The notes under the pieces: model-generated
Databases searched by the model: none
What the model was told of the DNA's origin: nothing
Seen by the model: only the letters and a program-made list of their open reading frames with translations
Part shown: piece by piece, positions 14,565 through 22,693 of the stretch
Layout: each line of letters starts with the position of its first letter
Position numbering within the stretch: the first letter of the stretch is position 1
NCBI RefSeq assembly: GCF_039522005.1
Contig: NZ_BAAADA010000132.1
Span: 1 to 32,333 of the forward strand
Source: Alkalibacterium indicireducens
Lineage (GTDB): Bacteria; Bacillota; Bacilli; Lactobacillales; Carnobacteriaceae_A
Reading direction: 5' to 3'
DNA length: 32,333 nt
Program-made: the position numbers and the translations under genes

Positions 14565-15500
14565 TTATTTACTCTCTTTTTTGAAAGTTGTGCCTGATTT
14601 ATTTCCTACTCTAGTATAATTTTCAGAGAGTATCCCACGTATTCTTTTTTTTGGAATAATTTGTCCACACCATCTATATATTTTTTCAGTCGTCAGTAAT
14701 TCAGCAGGATATAAAAGTATAAACTCTTCAATTTGTCGGATGACTGCACTGTTCAATGACGATGAATGCTCGCAAACTAAACATTTACATGAGCGTTGAT
14801 TAACTTGCACACTAAAACTACTGCATCGCGTACAAGCTATCCCCTTCCTCAACTCCTCATAAGTATACGCCGGCCTTTTGATTTGAATGCGCCCTTCCTT
14901 GTTATGTTCTTCAATCAGTTTTTCTGCCAGTCTCTTCATCTTTTTTATTCCCCATGGCTCGTTCCGCTGTCTACGATTGATTTCGGTCAGACGGGATTGA
15001 ATTTGCCCATAGAAAATGAACGGGTCGGCAGGTGTCGCATGATACAGCATACATGCCGGATTGATAAGCACAACGTAGCCTTCGATACTCATTTTGACCT
15101 GCCAGGACTGCAGCAGCTGCCTCAGAAGAGACGACGTTCGATTAAGCTGGGTGAGCGGGTTCGATATCTCCTGGCCGGCTACTGTATAGATGTCGCCATC
15201 TTTCATAATAAAGTCCCCCTCGTAGTTCTTGACTTCAAAGATATACACGACTTCTGAAGTCAGGAAAACTGAATCGATCTGCACTGTGTTTCCTTTGATG
15301 GTCAGCGAAAGATCCTGCAGCATCACACACTCCTGCTCCAGATACTTCTCTCCCATCTCGTCGAACTGCCTTTCACCAATAAATCCCTTCTCCATATTCA
15401 GTAGATTCTGCTTCTGTTCAAATGAATATGCCTGCCTTTGGTTCAGAGCTCTCAGCACGTTGAGTTCTTTAGATGCTTCCCGCGGCTTCATTACCTTCAT
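14565..15500 (-). CDS. NERD-domain nuclease-like protein with zinc ribbon
   Basis: A 311-residue protein. The NERD domain spans about residues 35-150: KGFIGERQFDEM, then QIDSVFL and YIFEVKNYEG, which supply the D...ExK residues of the PD-(D/E)xK nuclease fold. Near the C-terminus four cysteines (CTRC and CLVC, about 224-243) form a likely zinc ribbon, followed by a helical tail resembling a small winged helix. It is predicted to bind and perhaps cut nucleic acid; its substrate is unknown. The frame is open to TTG at 15551, but GGAGG lies 8 nt before ATG at 15500. It is monocistronic, sits in the accessory block between fba and murA, and is followed directly by a tandem hairpin array. Confidence 0.8.
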   Translation of the reverse strand: MKVMKPREASKELNVLRALNQRQAYSFEQKQNLLNMEKGFIGERQFDEMGEKYLEQECVMLQDLSLTIKGNTVQIDSVFLTSEVVYIFEVKNYEGDFIMKDGDIYTVAGQEISNPLTQLNRTSSLLRQLLQSWQVKMSIEGYVVLINPACMLYHATPADPFIFYGQIQSRLTEINRRQRNEPWGIKKMKRLAEKLIEEHNKEGRIQIKRPAYTYEELRKGIACTRCSSFSVQVNQRSCKCLVCEHSSSLNSAVIRQIEEFILLYPAELLTTEKIYRWCGQIIPKKRIRGILSENYTRVGNKSGTTFKKESK

Positions 15501-15632
15501 TGATTCTTTCCTCCAGCTGATCAATTTGTCTTCATTCATTATATTGTCCAAATGATTGAATTCTCACGAAATTGACTGGCGGCGTTTATCAAAAGCAGAA
15601 TATTTTCACTCAAAAACGGACCTCACTTTTCA

Positions 15633-15678
15633 TAAAAAAATCACCCTCAGGAACTGGCGACAGCTCAAGAGGGTGATT
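15633..15678 (-). terminator. Terminator of fba
   Basis: AATCACCCTC and GAGGGTGATT form a perfect 10-bp stem and a T-run follows on the minus strand. Confidence 0.9.
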
Positions 15679-15724
15679 CTGTTGACGGGAAAGCACGGGC
15701 CCTCGCGTCTCTATTTTATTTTAA

Positions 15725-16582
15725 TTAAGCTTTGTTTGAAGAACCGAATTCTCTCATTTTAGCTTTAGTTGTTTCAGTGATGTCTGCTTTACCAGGTCCG
15801 ATGATTTTACGAGGATCGTAAACTTTTTCGTTGGTAGCAATAACTTCACGTGTGCGCTTAGCCCATACTTGCTGAAGCTCAGTGTTTACGTTGATTTTAG
15901 CGTGACCGTATTCGATTGCTTTTTCGATCTGGTGAGTTGGGATACCTGATCCACCGTGAAGTACAAGTGGTGCACCTGTCAGTTCAGAAATTTCTTTCAT
16001 TTCGTCAAATCCAAGTTTAGGTTCTCCGTCGTAGTCTCCGTGTACAGATCCTAGAGCAGCTGCTAGGGCATCGATTCCAGCTTCGTCAACAATACGTTTA
16101 CATTCTTCTTTATCAGCGTACATTACGCCACCGACAACGCCGTCTTCTTCTCCGCCGACAGTACCGATTTCAGCTTCAACTGACGCACCTTTAGAGTGAG
16201 CATATTCAACCACTTTTTTAGTGAAAGAAATGTTGTCTTCGATTGGATCATGAGAGTGGTCGATCATAACTGAAGAGAATCCAGCATCGATCGCAGCTTT
16301 ACATGTATCAAATGATGAACCGTGGTCCAGGTGAAGAGCCACAGGAACTGTAATGTCCATTTCTTCAAGTAAAGCATTAACCATAGCAGAAACAACAGTG
16401 AATCCACCCATGTATTTAACTGCTCCTTCAGAAGCACCTAAAATTACTGGAGATTTTTCTTCCTGTGCTGCCTGTAAAATGGCTTGTGTCCATTCTAAGT
16501 TGTTGATGTTGAATTGCCCAACTGCATATTTTTCAGCCAAAGCTTTGTTCAACATGTCTGTCATACTTACTAAACGACTCAT
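15725..16582 (-). CDS. fba: Class II fructose-1,6-bisphosphate aldolase
   Basis: A 285-residue zinc aldolase of glycolysis/gluconeogenesis that cleaves fructose-1,6-bisphosphate to DHAP and glyceraldehyde-3-phosphate. Metal and catalytic motifs are HLDHGSSFDTCKAAIDAGF (Asp86, His87), SVMIDHSHDP, AALGSVHGDYDG and VLHGGSGIP. GAGGAGG precedes the ATG at 16582. Its codon choice is narrower than that of its neighbours, as expected for a highly expressed gene. It follows pyrG, as in the classic rpoE-pyrG-fba order, but murA does not follow within a few hundred bases as it often does; an accessory block intervenes. Confidence 0.97.
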   Translation of the reverse strand: MSRLVSMTDMLNKALAEKYAVGQFNINNLEWTQAILQAAQEEKSPVILGASEGAVKYMGGFTVVSAMVNALLEEMDITVPVALHLDHGSSFDTCKAAIDAGFSSVMIDHSHDPIEDNISFTKKVVEYAHSKGASVEAEIGTVGGEEDGVVGGVMYADKEECKRIVDEAGIDALAAALGSVHGDYDGEPKLGFDEMKEISELTGAPLVLHGGSGIPTHQIEKAIEYGHAKINVNTELQQVWAKRTREVIATNEKVYDPRKIIGPGKADITETTKAKMREFGSSNKA

Positions 16583-16739
16583 AAATATAGCCTCCTCAAA
16601 TTTTTGCGCACTTTTTAAACCGATATACGCCCTCGGTCTCGCTTATTATTATATACAAAATTTCACAATAAAACTAGTATTAATCATTAGGTTGTCTCTC
16701 TATTTTCAATTTCTTTCATAAATCCAGCCTCATTATCAT

Positions 16740-18347
16740 TTATCTATTCTTGTTTTCTAATGACTTTTCAATAAAGGCTTTGAACAACGGCTGAGGTCTG
16801 TTCGGTCTGGAAATGAATTCCGGATGGAACTGGCAGCCGACGAAATAAGGGTGATCGGCCACTTCGATGATCTCCACCAGTTTGTTGTCTGGAGAAACAC
16901 CAGAGAAAATCAGTCCTTTTTCTTCAAGCAGTCCACGGTAGCTATTGTTAAATTCATAACGGTGACGGTGACGCTCCTGAACGACTTCCTGATTGTCATA
17001 GGCCTCCGCGGTCACTGTACCCGGCTGCAATTGACATGGGTATAGACCCAGTCTCAGTGTTCCACCCATATCCGTCACATTCTTCTGATCCGGCATCAAG
17101 TCAATGATGTTGTGTTCAATGTCAGGATTGACTTCCGCAGATCCAGCCCCATCAAGCTTGGCTACGTTACGGGCAAATTCCACAGCTGCCAGCTGCATGC
17201 CAAGACAGATACCGAAGAATGGAATCCTGTTTTCCCGTGCATATCGAATCGCCAGCATTTTCCCTTCCAGACCGCGTTCTCCGAATCCACCCGGTACGAG
17301 GATGCCGTCCACATCATCCAGTTCTCTGACCAATTCTTCTGGAGACAGTTTTTCTGCATTGACCCATTTGATGTTGATATCCGAATCTGCAGCATAGCCG
17401 GCATGCTTCAGTGCTTCAACTACGGACAAATATGCATCCGGCAGTTCCACATATTTCCCTACAATAGCAATTCGAGTAGACGTCTTCAGGTTCAGCACTT
17501 TCTCTTCTAGCGCTTTCCATTCAGTCATATCCGCTTCCGGCACATCCAGTTTCAGATGATCGACTACAATCTGATCCAGTCCCTGTTTCTGTAAGTTCAA
17601 CGGGATTGAATAAAGCGTATCGACATCCAAAGATTCGATGACCGCTTTGGAATCCACATCGGTGAAGGATGCGAGTTTATCTTTCGTATGCTGCTCAACC
17701 GGATATTCCGAGCGGACGATCAGCACGTTTGGCTGGATTCCAAGGCTTCGAAGTTCTTTTACGCTGTGCTGGGTCGGCTTGGTTTTCATTTCACCTGCCG
17801 CTTTAAGGTATGGAATCAGTGTCGTATGCAGATACATGACATTGTCGGACCCGACGTCACTTTTCATCTGACGCAGAGCTTCAAGGAAAGGCAATGACTC
17901 GATGTCTCCTACTGTTCCACCAACTTCAGTGATGATCACGTCCGAATCGGTCGTTTGTGCCGCACGCATGATCTTTTTCTTGATTTCATCTGTAATGTGC
18001 GGAATGACCTGAACCGTTCCGCCCAGATAATCACCGCGACGTTCTTTGTTGATCACTTCAGAATAGACTTTCCCTGTCGTGACATTTGAATACTGGTTCA
18101 AATTGATGTCGATGAACCGCTCGTAATGCCCCAGATCCAGATCCGTTTCAGCGCCATCATCCGTTACAAACACTTCTCCATGCTGATACGGACTCATCGT
18201 TCCTGGATCCACATTGATATAAGGATCAAATTTCTGAATCGTTACTTTCAGTCCTCTATTTTTCAACAGTCGGCCAAGAGATGCTGCCGCGATACCTTTT
18301 CCGATTGACGATACCACTCCGCCTGTTACAAAAATATACTTTGTCAT
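16740..18347 (-). CDS. pyrG: CTP synthase
   Basis: A 535-residue two-domain enzyme that makes CTP from UTP, ATP and glutamine. The amidoligase domain starts MTKYIFVTGGVVSSIGKGI and includes DPYINVDPGTMSPYQHGEVF; the C-terminal class I glutaminase has the nucleophile in PFFGICLGMQLA (Cys near residue 380) and the His/Glu pair in CQFHPEF. Length is normal. GGAGG precedes the ATG at 18347. The leader carries a textbook attenuator with a GGGC transcription start, so expression is predicted to respond to CTP. Confidence 0.98.
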   Translation of the reverse strand: MTKYIFVTGGVVSSIGKGIAAASLGRLLKNRGLKVTIQKFDPYINVDPGTMSPYQHGEVFVTDDGAETDLDLGHYERFIDINLNQYSNVTTGKVYSEVINKERRGDYLGGTVQVIPHITDEIKKKIMRAAQTTDSDVIITEVGGTVGDIESLPFLEALRQMKSDVGSDNVMYLHTTLIPYLKAAGEMKTKPTQHSVKELRSLGIQPNVLIVRSEYPVEQHTKDKLASFTDVDSKAVIESLDVDTLYSIPLNLQKQGLDQIVVDHLKLDVPEADMTEWKALEEKVLNLKTSTRIAIVGKYVELPDAYLSVVEALKHAGYAADSDINIKWVNAEKLSPEELVRELDDVDGILVPGGFGERGLEGKMLAIRYARENRIPFFGICLGMQLAAVEFARNVAKLDGAGSAEVNPDIEHNIIDLMPDQKNVTDMGGTLRLGLYPCQLQPGTVTAEAYDNQEVVQERHRHRYEFNNSYRGLLEEKGLIFSGVSPDNKLVEIIEVADHPYFVGCQFHPEFISRPNRPQPLFKAFIEKSLENKNR

Positions 18348-18390
18348 AGTACTCCCTCCATAATTCTTTTAAGGAAAGGCAAAATGTCTC

Positions 18391-18438
18391 AAAAAACAGA
18401 AAACTCCCTATTCCATTTAATAAATGAAATAGGGAGCG
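18391..18438 (-). promoter_or_regulatory. pyrG attenuator terminator
   Basis: On the minus strand CTCCCTATTTCATTTA pairs with TAAATGGAATAGGGAG, followed by TTTTCTGTTTTTTG. The left arm begins CGCTCCC, the C/U-rich tract that poly-G-extended transcripts pair with in B. subtilis pyrG to prevent terminator formation. It lies between the promoter and the gene, so it is an attenuator rather than an end-of-gene terminator. Confidence 0.9.
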
Positions 18439-18497
18439 TTGAACTGTCTTACATTCTGTCTTGTTGACCCTTCATATACATAACATGTACGTAGGGT

Positions 18498-18537
18498 GCC
18501 CAATAAATAGTTTAAAGACCTAATTGCTGTAAGTCAA
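18498..18537 (-). promoter_or_regulatory. pyrG promoter with GGGC start
   Basis: TTGACT (18532-18537), 17-nt spacer, TAAACT (18509-18514), then 7 nt and GGGC, so the transcript is expected to start with GGGC at 18501. This start is the known requirement for reiterative G addition under low CTP. Confidence 0.85.
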
Positions 18538-18540
18538 GTG

Positions 18541-18688
18541 CGAATTCTGTCAGTTTCCCCATTTGAGTAGAGCAGCGGAATTAATGATCACCGGAACCAT
18601 CCGTCCGCCATATCGATGCCCTTTTACACTTTTATTCTGCAGACGCTTTATTCGATCTCGCCTATTAATCTACGAATTTTTACGCATC
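18541..18688. other. Intergenic stretch between pyrG promoter and rpoE terminator
   Basis: No ORF of quality, repeat or recognisable RNA is seen. It forms part of a gap of about 400 bases, the rest of which holds the pyrG regulatory region and the rpoE terminator. Confidence 0.5.
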
Positions 18689-18726
18689 AAAAAAGCTGAC
18701 CCCGATAGACGGATGGTCAGCTTTTT
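18689..18726 (-). terminator. Terminator of rpoE
   Basis: AAAAAGCTGACC and GGGTCAGCTTTTTT pair around an 11-nt loop on the minus strand, 38 bp after the rpoE stop. Confidence 0.9.
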
Positions 18727-18763
18727 CCGACAGGCTCGGTTATCAATTAGCCCATCTCTATTC

Positions 18764-19354
18764 TTATTCGTCTTCCTCGTCTTCAAGCACATCTTCATCA
18801 TCAACGATGTTCAGGCCTTTCAGCTCTTCGCTGTCCTCGTCTTCATCGCCAAGATCATCAAGATCGTCTTTGTATTCTCCAAGGTCTTCTTCATCTTCGT
18901 CATCGACCATGACACCATGCTCATCGACTTCGACGCGGTCCCCATACTTGATGGTTTCTTCCTCTTCTTCGTCTTCTTCGACTTCTTCGACTTCTTCGAC
19001 TTCTTCGTCATCATAAGCCTGGTCAAATCCGGTACGACTTCTGCGGCGCGGTCGTTCGTCCTCTGCATCGTTATCATGCGTAATTTCTTCATCGATCGAG
19101 TCGACAGGGTACCACGCACGTAGACCCCAGCGGTTGTCGCCTAAGGAAATGAATCGTCCGTCTACATTCAAATCAGTATAAAACTGAATCATTTCACGTT
19201 CCAATGTTTCATCATCCAGCTCCAGATAGTCTGCCACTTCTGACAGCAGGTCATTGAAATCAGTCACTTGTCCAGTTGTTTCAAGGATGGCATGAGCCAC
19301 ATCTACCATAGCCAGTTCGTCTTTTGCCTGGCCTTTAAATTGATTTAATTCCAC
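18764..19354 (-). CDS. rpoE: RNA polymerase delta subunit
   Basis: A 196-residue accessory subunit of Gram-positive RNA polymerase that speeds recycling and helps open-complex selectivity. The N-terminal HARE-HTH domain (about 1-90) starts ELNQFKGQAKDELAMVDVAHAIL and includes FYTDLNVDGRF and LGDNRWGLRAWYPVDSIDEE; the remaining ~100 residues are an almost purely Asp/Glu tail, as in the family. The frame is open to ATG at 19402, but AAAGGA precedes GTG at 19354 by 10 nt, and this start gives the family's normal N-terminus. The tail is encoded by short GAAGT(C)-type repeats, prone to slippage. Upstream is a DUF1934 gene, with no argS between them. Confidence 0.93.
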   Translation of the reverse strand: MELNQFKGQAKDELAMVDVAHAILETTGQVTDFNDLLSEVADYLELDDETLEREMIQFYTDLNVDGRFISLGDNRWGLRAWYPVDSIDEEITHDNDAEDERPRRRSRTGFDQAYDDEEVEEVEEVEEDEEEEETIKYGDRVEVDEHGVMVDDEDEEDLGEYKDDLDDLGDEDEDSEELKGLNIVDDEDVLEDEEDE

Positions 19355-19420
19355 GACTGTAACGTCCTTTCTCTCATCGGTTTCATTAAACTTTCTCTTC
19401 AACTAATTTATACTACATGA

Positions 19421-19861
19421 TTACGTTGTAAAACGCAATCTAATTTGATACTCCCCTAGTTTTTGTCCATTTGCATGCAGTTTATAATCGATATAGACTC
19501 TTCCGGAAAACGGGCGGTCATAATAGCTAACTCTCAAATCGTCGGTCAGTACCTGTAGCGGAATGATTCCCACGGGTGTGGCGTAGTTGGTTTCTGTATG
19601 TCTGTCACTGTTGAAGGTCAGACGCATCGTCCGCTCACCATTTCTGATCAGATTCACTACTCCGTCAGGATTGATTTTGACCGTCACTGGAACTGTTGCT
19701 TCCTCATGCGTTTCTTCAAATCGAATGTAGTAACTGTTATTCATGTACACGACTCGTCCTTTTTCTTCGAACGAATGCTGATGCGTTTCTCCATTCTGTA
19801 TATAGGATGTTTCCATTTTCACTTCGGCCGGCAGACCGTTTTTTAAATCTCTTGAAGGCAC
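19421..19861 (-). CDS. DUF1934 (YwiB-like) beta-barrel protein
   Basis: A 146-residue small cytosolic protein of beta-rich composition matching the DUF1934/YwiB family: MNNSYYIRFEE, VTVKINPDGVVNLIRNGERTMRLTF, and the C-terminal DYKLHANGQKLGEYQIRLRF. The family is lipocalin/calycin-like with no established function. In B. subtilis ywiB lies next to argS and rpoE, and here it lies 66 bp upstream of rpoE, supporting the assignment. AAGGGG is 8 nt from GTG at 19861; a GTG at 19867 is almost in contact with it and less likely. Confidence 0.8.
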   Translation of the reverse strand: MPSRDLKNGLPAEVKMETSYIQNGETHQHSFEEKGRVVYMNNSYYIRFEETHEEATVPVTVKINPDGVVNLIRNGERTMRLTFNSDRHTETNYATPVGIIPLQVLTDDLRVSYYDRPFSGRVYIDYKLHANGQKLGEYQIRLRFTT

Positions 19862-19975
19862 AAGCACTACCCCTTCCTTATTCTCTTTTGATTGTCTGTC
19901 CTATACAGTTTATCATAAATCATATTCGGCGTCTCATTCTATATTCGACTCCTGTATCCTAACCCCGTTGATTTT

Positions 19976-19984
19976 TGGTATACT
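19976..19984 (+). promoter_or_regulatory. Extended -10 promoter of lipL
   Basis: TGGTATACT matches an extended -10 with a good hexamer; no -35 is recognisable. About 50 bp upstream of the lipL start. Confidence 0.5.
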
Positions 19985-20036
19985 GAAAGAAACTGACGAT
20001 GAAATAATTAATGAGATAACATGAAGGACGGACATT

Positions 20037-20876
20037 ATGACTGAAACCCATTCTTATTTTAATGCTTACACACAGCCTTTTCTGCTTTATGATAAGTTGC
20101 CGGCTGATTATTCAAATCACCGCTTCGCTCCTTTTGCGCTGACGGATGCCTTTATCAAAGAAGCGGGAGAAAAGAAGCAGCCCATCCTGCACTTTTGGCA
20201 GACTGATCCGCTGATCATTTTAGGAATGATGGATACCAAGCTTCCATTCCTTAGCGATGCCCTGACAGCTTTTGCGTCCGGCGGCTACGACTATCTGGTC
20301 CGAAACTCAGGTGGACTAGCTGTTGTGAGTGATGGCGGAGTGCTGAACTTTTCCATGATCTTTCCTGAAGGCGAAGAGCGACTGTCCATCGACGAGGCCT
20401 ATTCCCGAATGCATCAAGTCGTTCAGACGGCCTTTTCTCGCTATAACAAAACGGTCGATGCGTATGAAATTGCAGACTCTTACTGCCCGGGTGAATTCGA
20501 TTTAAGTATCGAGGGGAGAAAAATTGCCGGTATTGCCCAGCGACGGATCAGAGGCGGAATCGCTGTAATGATTTACCTCAGTGTATCCGGGGACCAGACC
20601 CATCGGGCAGAGATGATCCGCGAGTTCTATACCAAAGGTCTGGACGGATCCGAAACCAGATGGAGCTTTCCTGCTGTGAATCCGAACGTGATGACGACGC
20701 TGGAAGATGCACTCGGTGTTTCCTTAACTATTGAGGAAACAAAGCAGCATCTGCTTTCTGTATTTACTCAGGCCGGTGTCACACTGGTTCAGGGCGATAT
20801 GACAGCATCCATCGCCTCTGCTTACGACGAAGGCCTTCAGAAAATGATCACCCGAAATGACAAATTACTACCTTGA
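20037..20876 (+). CDS. lipL: Octanoyl-[GcvH]:protein N-octanoyltransferase LipL
   Basis: A 279-residue member of the lipoate ligase/octanoyltransferase (BPL_LplA_LipB) superfamily. RNSGGLAVVSDGGVLNFSM (about 89-107) is the ligand loop, and SYCPGEFDLSI places a cysteine at residue 150, the catalytic position known for B. subtilis LipL, which moves octanoyl from GcvH to other lipoyl domains; GRKIAGIAQRR (Lys162) follows. A cysteine at this place separates LipL from ATP-dependent LplA. The gene is next to a ywfO-type gene, as in B. subtilis (ywfL/ywfO region). GAAGGA is 8 nt before the ATG. No gcvH is seen in the window. Confidence 0.85.
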   Translation: MTETHSYFNAYTQPFLLYDKLPADYSNHRFAPFALTDAFIKEAGEKKQPILHFWQTDPLIILGMMDTKLPFLSDALTAFASGGYDYLVRNSGGLAVVSDGGVLNFSMIFPEGEERLSIDEAYSRMHQVVQTAFSRYNKTVDAYEIADSYCPGEFDLSIEGRKIAGIAQRRIRGGIAVMIYLSVSGDQTHRAEMIREFYTKGLDGSETRWSFPAVNPNVMTTLEDALGVSLTIEETKQHLLSVFTQAGVTLVQGDMTASIASAYDEGLQKMITRNDKLLP

Positions 20877-20972
20877 TCCCCCTCAGTGCTTGAGGCTAAG
20901 AGAGGAAGGAATGGTCTACTTCACACAGCACCTTCTTGTTAAATAGAAGAAGATGGAGTAGAACCGACAACT

Positions 20973-22313
20973 ATGTGTATCGACTCATTTGAAAAGCAGG
21001 ACCGCCTGCCTATTGAAAAAGTATTTAAAGATCCTGTGCACGACTACATTCATGTCCGACACAAACTGATTTTAGATCTGATCGACACCAAGGAATTTCA
21101 GCGTCTGCGTCGGATCAAACAGCTCGGGACCGCCCAGTTCACCTTTCATGGTGCGGAGCATTCCCGTTTTTCCCATTCTCTGGGCGTTTATGAATTATCC
21201 CGGCGGATAGTGGATATGTTCGAGCGCAACTACCCGGATGACTGGGACTGTTCCATGCGCCTCGTCACCTTATGCGCAGCTCTACTGCATGATGTCGGGC
21301 ACGGCCCCTTTTCCCATACATTCGAAAAAATCTTCAATACGGACCACGAGTCTCTGACGACGGATATTATTTTGTCCGAGGGAACGGAAGTCAATACGAT
21401 CCTTAAGCGCGTATCTCACGACTTTCCGAACCAGGTGGCCAGTGTCATTACCAAGCAGCATCCGAATCCTCAAGTCGTTCAGCTGATCTCCAGCCAGATC
21501 GATGCGGACCGGATGGATTATCTGCAGAGAGACGCCTTTTTCACCGGTGCCACATACGGCGCCTTCGATCTGTCCCGCATCCTCAGAGTGATCCGTCCCT
21601 ATAAAGACGGCATTGCTTTCCAGTATCAGGGCATGCATGCGGTGGAAGACTATATCGTGAGTCGTTTCCAGATGTATATGCAGGTGTATTTCCACCCGGC
21701 ATCTCGGGGAATGGAAGTCACTCTCGACCGTCTTCTCTACCGGGCCAAACAGCTCTATAAAGATCAGGAGCTGTATCCGGCGTTCGACCTTCTCGATCCG
21801 TTTTTCGAAGAAGACCCGACTCTGGACGACTATCTGAAACTGGACGACGGCGTACTTCAGACGGCCATTATTTTATGGACTGAAAGTGATGATGCCTACT
21901 TGAGCGAACTGTCTAAAATGTTCCTTCACCGCAAACCGCTGAAATCAGTTACGTATATCGACGGAAAAGACGATGATGTGGTGGAGACTCTGAGGGATAT
22001 AGTCGGGCACTTGACATACGATAAGAACCTCTATACTATGACCAATAGCAGCTCTGATCTGCCGTATGACTATAAATTGAAAAACAAGACACCGATTCAT
22101 CTTATGCAGTCGGATGGGACACTTGTCGAACTCAGCAAGGTCAGTTCCATAGTCAAGACACTGAGCGGGAACCTGCACGGCGACCACCGCCTGTATGTCC
22201 CGAAAGAATTTCTGGAAGAACAAAGCGATAACATTAATATGTTTCAGGAGGAATACGATGCGTTCCAGCGCCACATTGTCAACGGAGCAATCATCCACCC
22301 TAATGAAACATGA
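20973..22313 (+). CDS. ywfO: HD-domain phosphohydrolase, YwfO-like
   Basis: A 446-residue HD-superfamily protein related to dGTPases. The start region EKVFKDPVHDYIHVRHKLILDLIDTKEFQRLRRIKQLG is the YwfO signature; metal ligands are His68 in AEHSRFSHSLG, His-Asp at 106-107 in LLHDVGHGPFSH and Asp in DADRMDYLQRD. Family members hydrolyse deoxynucleotides or other nucleotides, and the natural substrate is unsettled. The ATG at 20973 has a poor Shine-Dalgarno (GGAG 14 nt away), but no better in-frame start exists. Its stop codon is 2 nt from the left end of repeat copy A, so the native 3' flank has been replaced. Confidence 0.85.
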   Translation: MCIDSFEKQDRLPIEKVFKDPVHDYIHVRHKLILDLIDTKEFQRLRRIKQLGTAQFTFHGAEHSRFSHSLGVYELSRRIVDMFERNYPDDWDCSMRLVTLCAALLHDVGHGPFSHTFEKIFNTDHESLTTDIILSEGTEVNTILKRVSHDFPNQVASVITKQHPNPQVVQLISSQIDADRMDYLQRDAFFTGATYGAFDLSRILRVIRPYKDGIAFQYQGMHAVEDYIVSRFQMYMQVYFHPASRGMEVTLDRLLYRAKQLYKDQELYPAFDLLDPFFEEDPTLDDYLKLDDGVLQTAIILWTESDDAYLSELSKMFLHRKPLKSVTYIDGKDDDVVETLRDIVGHLTYDKNLYTMTNSSSDLPYDYKLKNKTPIHLMQSDGTLVELSKVSSIVKTLSGNLHGDHRLYVPKEFLEEQSDNINMFQEEYDAFQRHIVNGAIIHPNET

Positions 22314-22314
22314 G

Positions 22315-22648
22315 AAAAGCTTCACGTGCCGTTCAGCCTCGACAAGAAAATACCTTAGTATCTGTTTGAGCTTCAGCTCTTACAGATATACTTGAGATCG
22401 TCCGACCGGTGGGAGTAGAGGGAATTTACCCTGAATTGCTGTGACTCTAGCATTTCAATGCGTAGAGACAGAGTATGCGGAAGAAGAGCATCCTGCGCAA
22501 TGGGTAAATTTATCTTTTTCTCGAGAGGCTGGTACGTCCTTACAAGTTGTAGTGCTTCAGCACGTACAACTATTGTTGTGATCGACCGACCAACGGGAGT
22601 AGTTAAGCTAGACAGTATTAATTAATGCACTAAACTTATACTTTAACA
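22315..22648 (+). repeat. Modular structured repeat, copy A (two hairpin modules)
   Basis: About 334 bp, nearly identical to copy B at 27289-27559 and in the same orientation. Layout: terminal CACGTGCC...CAGCCTCGA, which pairs with TCGAGAGGCTGGTACGT near 22521-22537; module 1 (22353-22418) with hairpin TGAGCTTCAGCTC and a GATCG-CCGACC-GGGAGTAG core; stem AATTTACCC/GGGTAAATT enclosing ATTGC/GCAAT and the hairpin CTCTAGCATT/AATGCGTAGAG; an extra module 2 (22538-22602); and a tail AGCTAGACAGTATTA to 22648. No ORF is supported. The layout recalls BOX-type modular repeats, but the sequence is not one I recognise. Confidence 0.85.
22538..22602 (+). repeat. Extra 65-nt module of repeat copy A
   Basis: It aligns to module 1 (22353-22418) without visible gaps of more than a base: both run CCTTA, a stem, loop GCTTCAGC, the returning stem, TTG-GATCG-CCGACC and GGGAGTAG. 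Stem bases differ but stay paired (TGTTTGAGC/GCTCTTACA versus TTGTAGTGC/GCACGTACAA). Copy B lacks this second module. Confidence 0.75.
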
Positions 22649-22693
22649 CTTTCAATTAAAAAAATACATTGAAGCAAAGAATGGAGAACAGGC

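Noticed and set aside
18563..19123. Phe-rich long ORF opposite rpoE
   Set aside because: It is the antisense reading of the acidic Asp/Glu tail (GAA/GAC codons read as TTC/GTC), with no start signals.
22315..22648. 6S RNA or tmRNA
   Set aside because: No single long rod with central bubble and no tRNA-like domain, and two near-identical copies lie within 5 kb.
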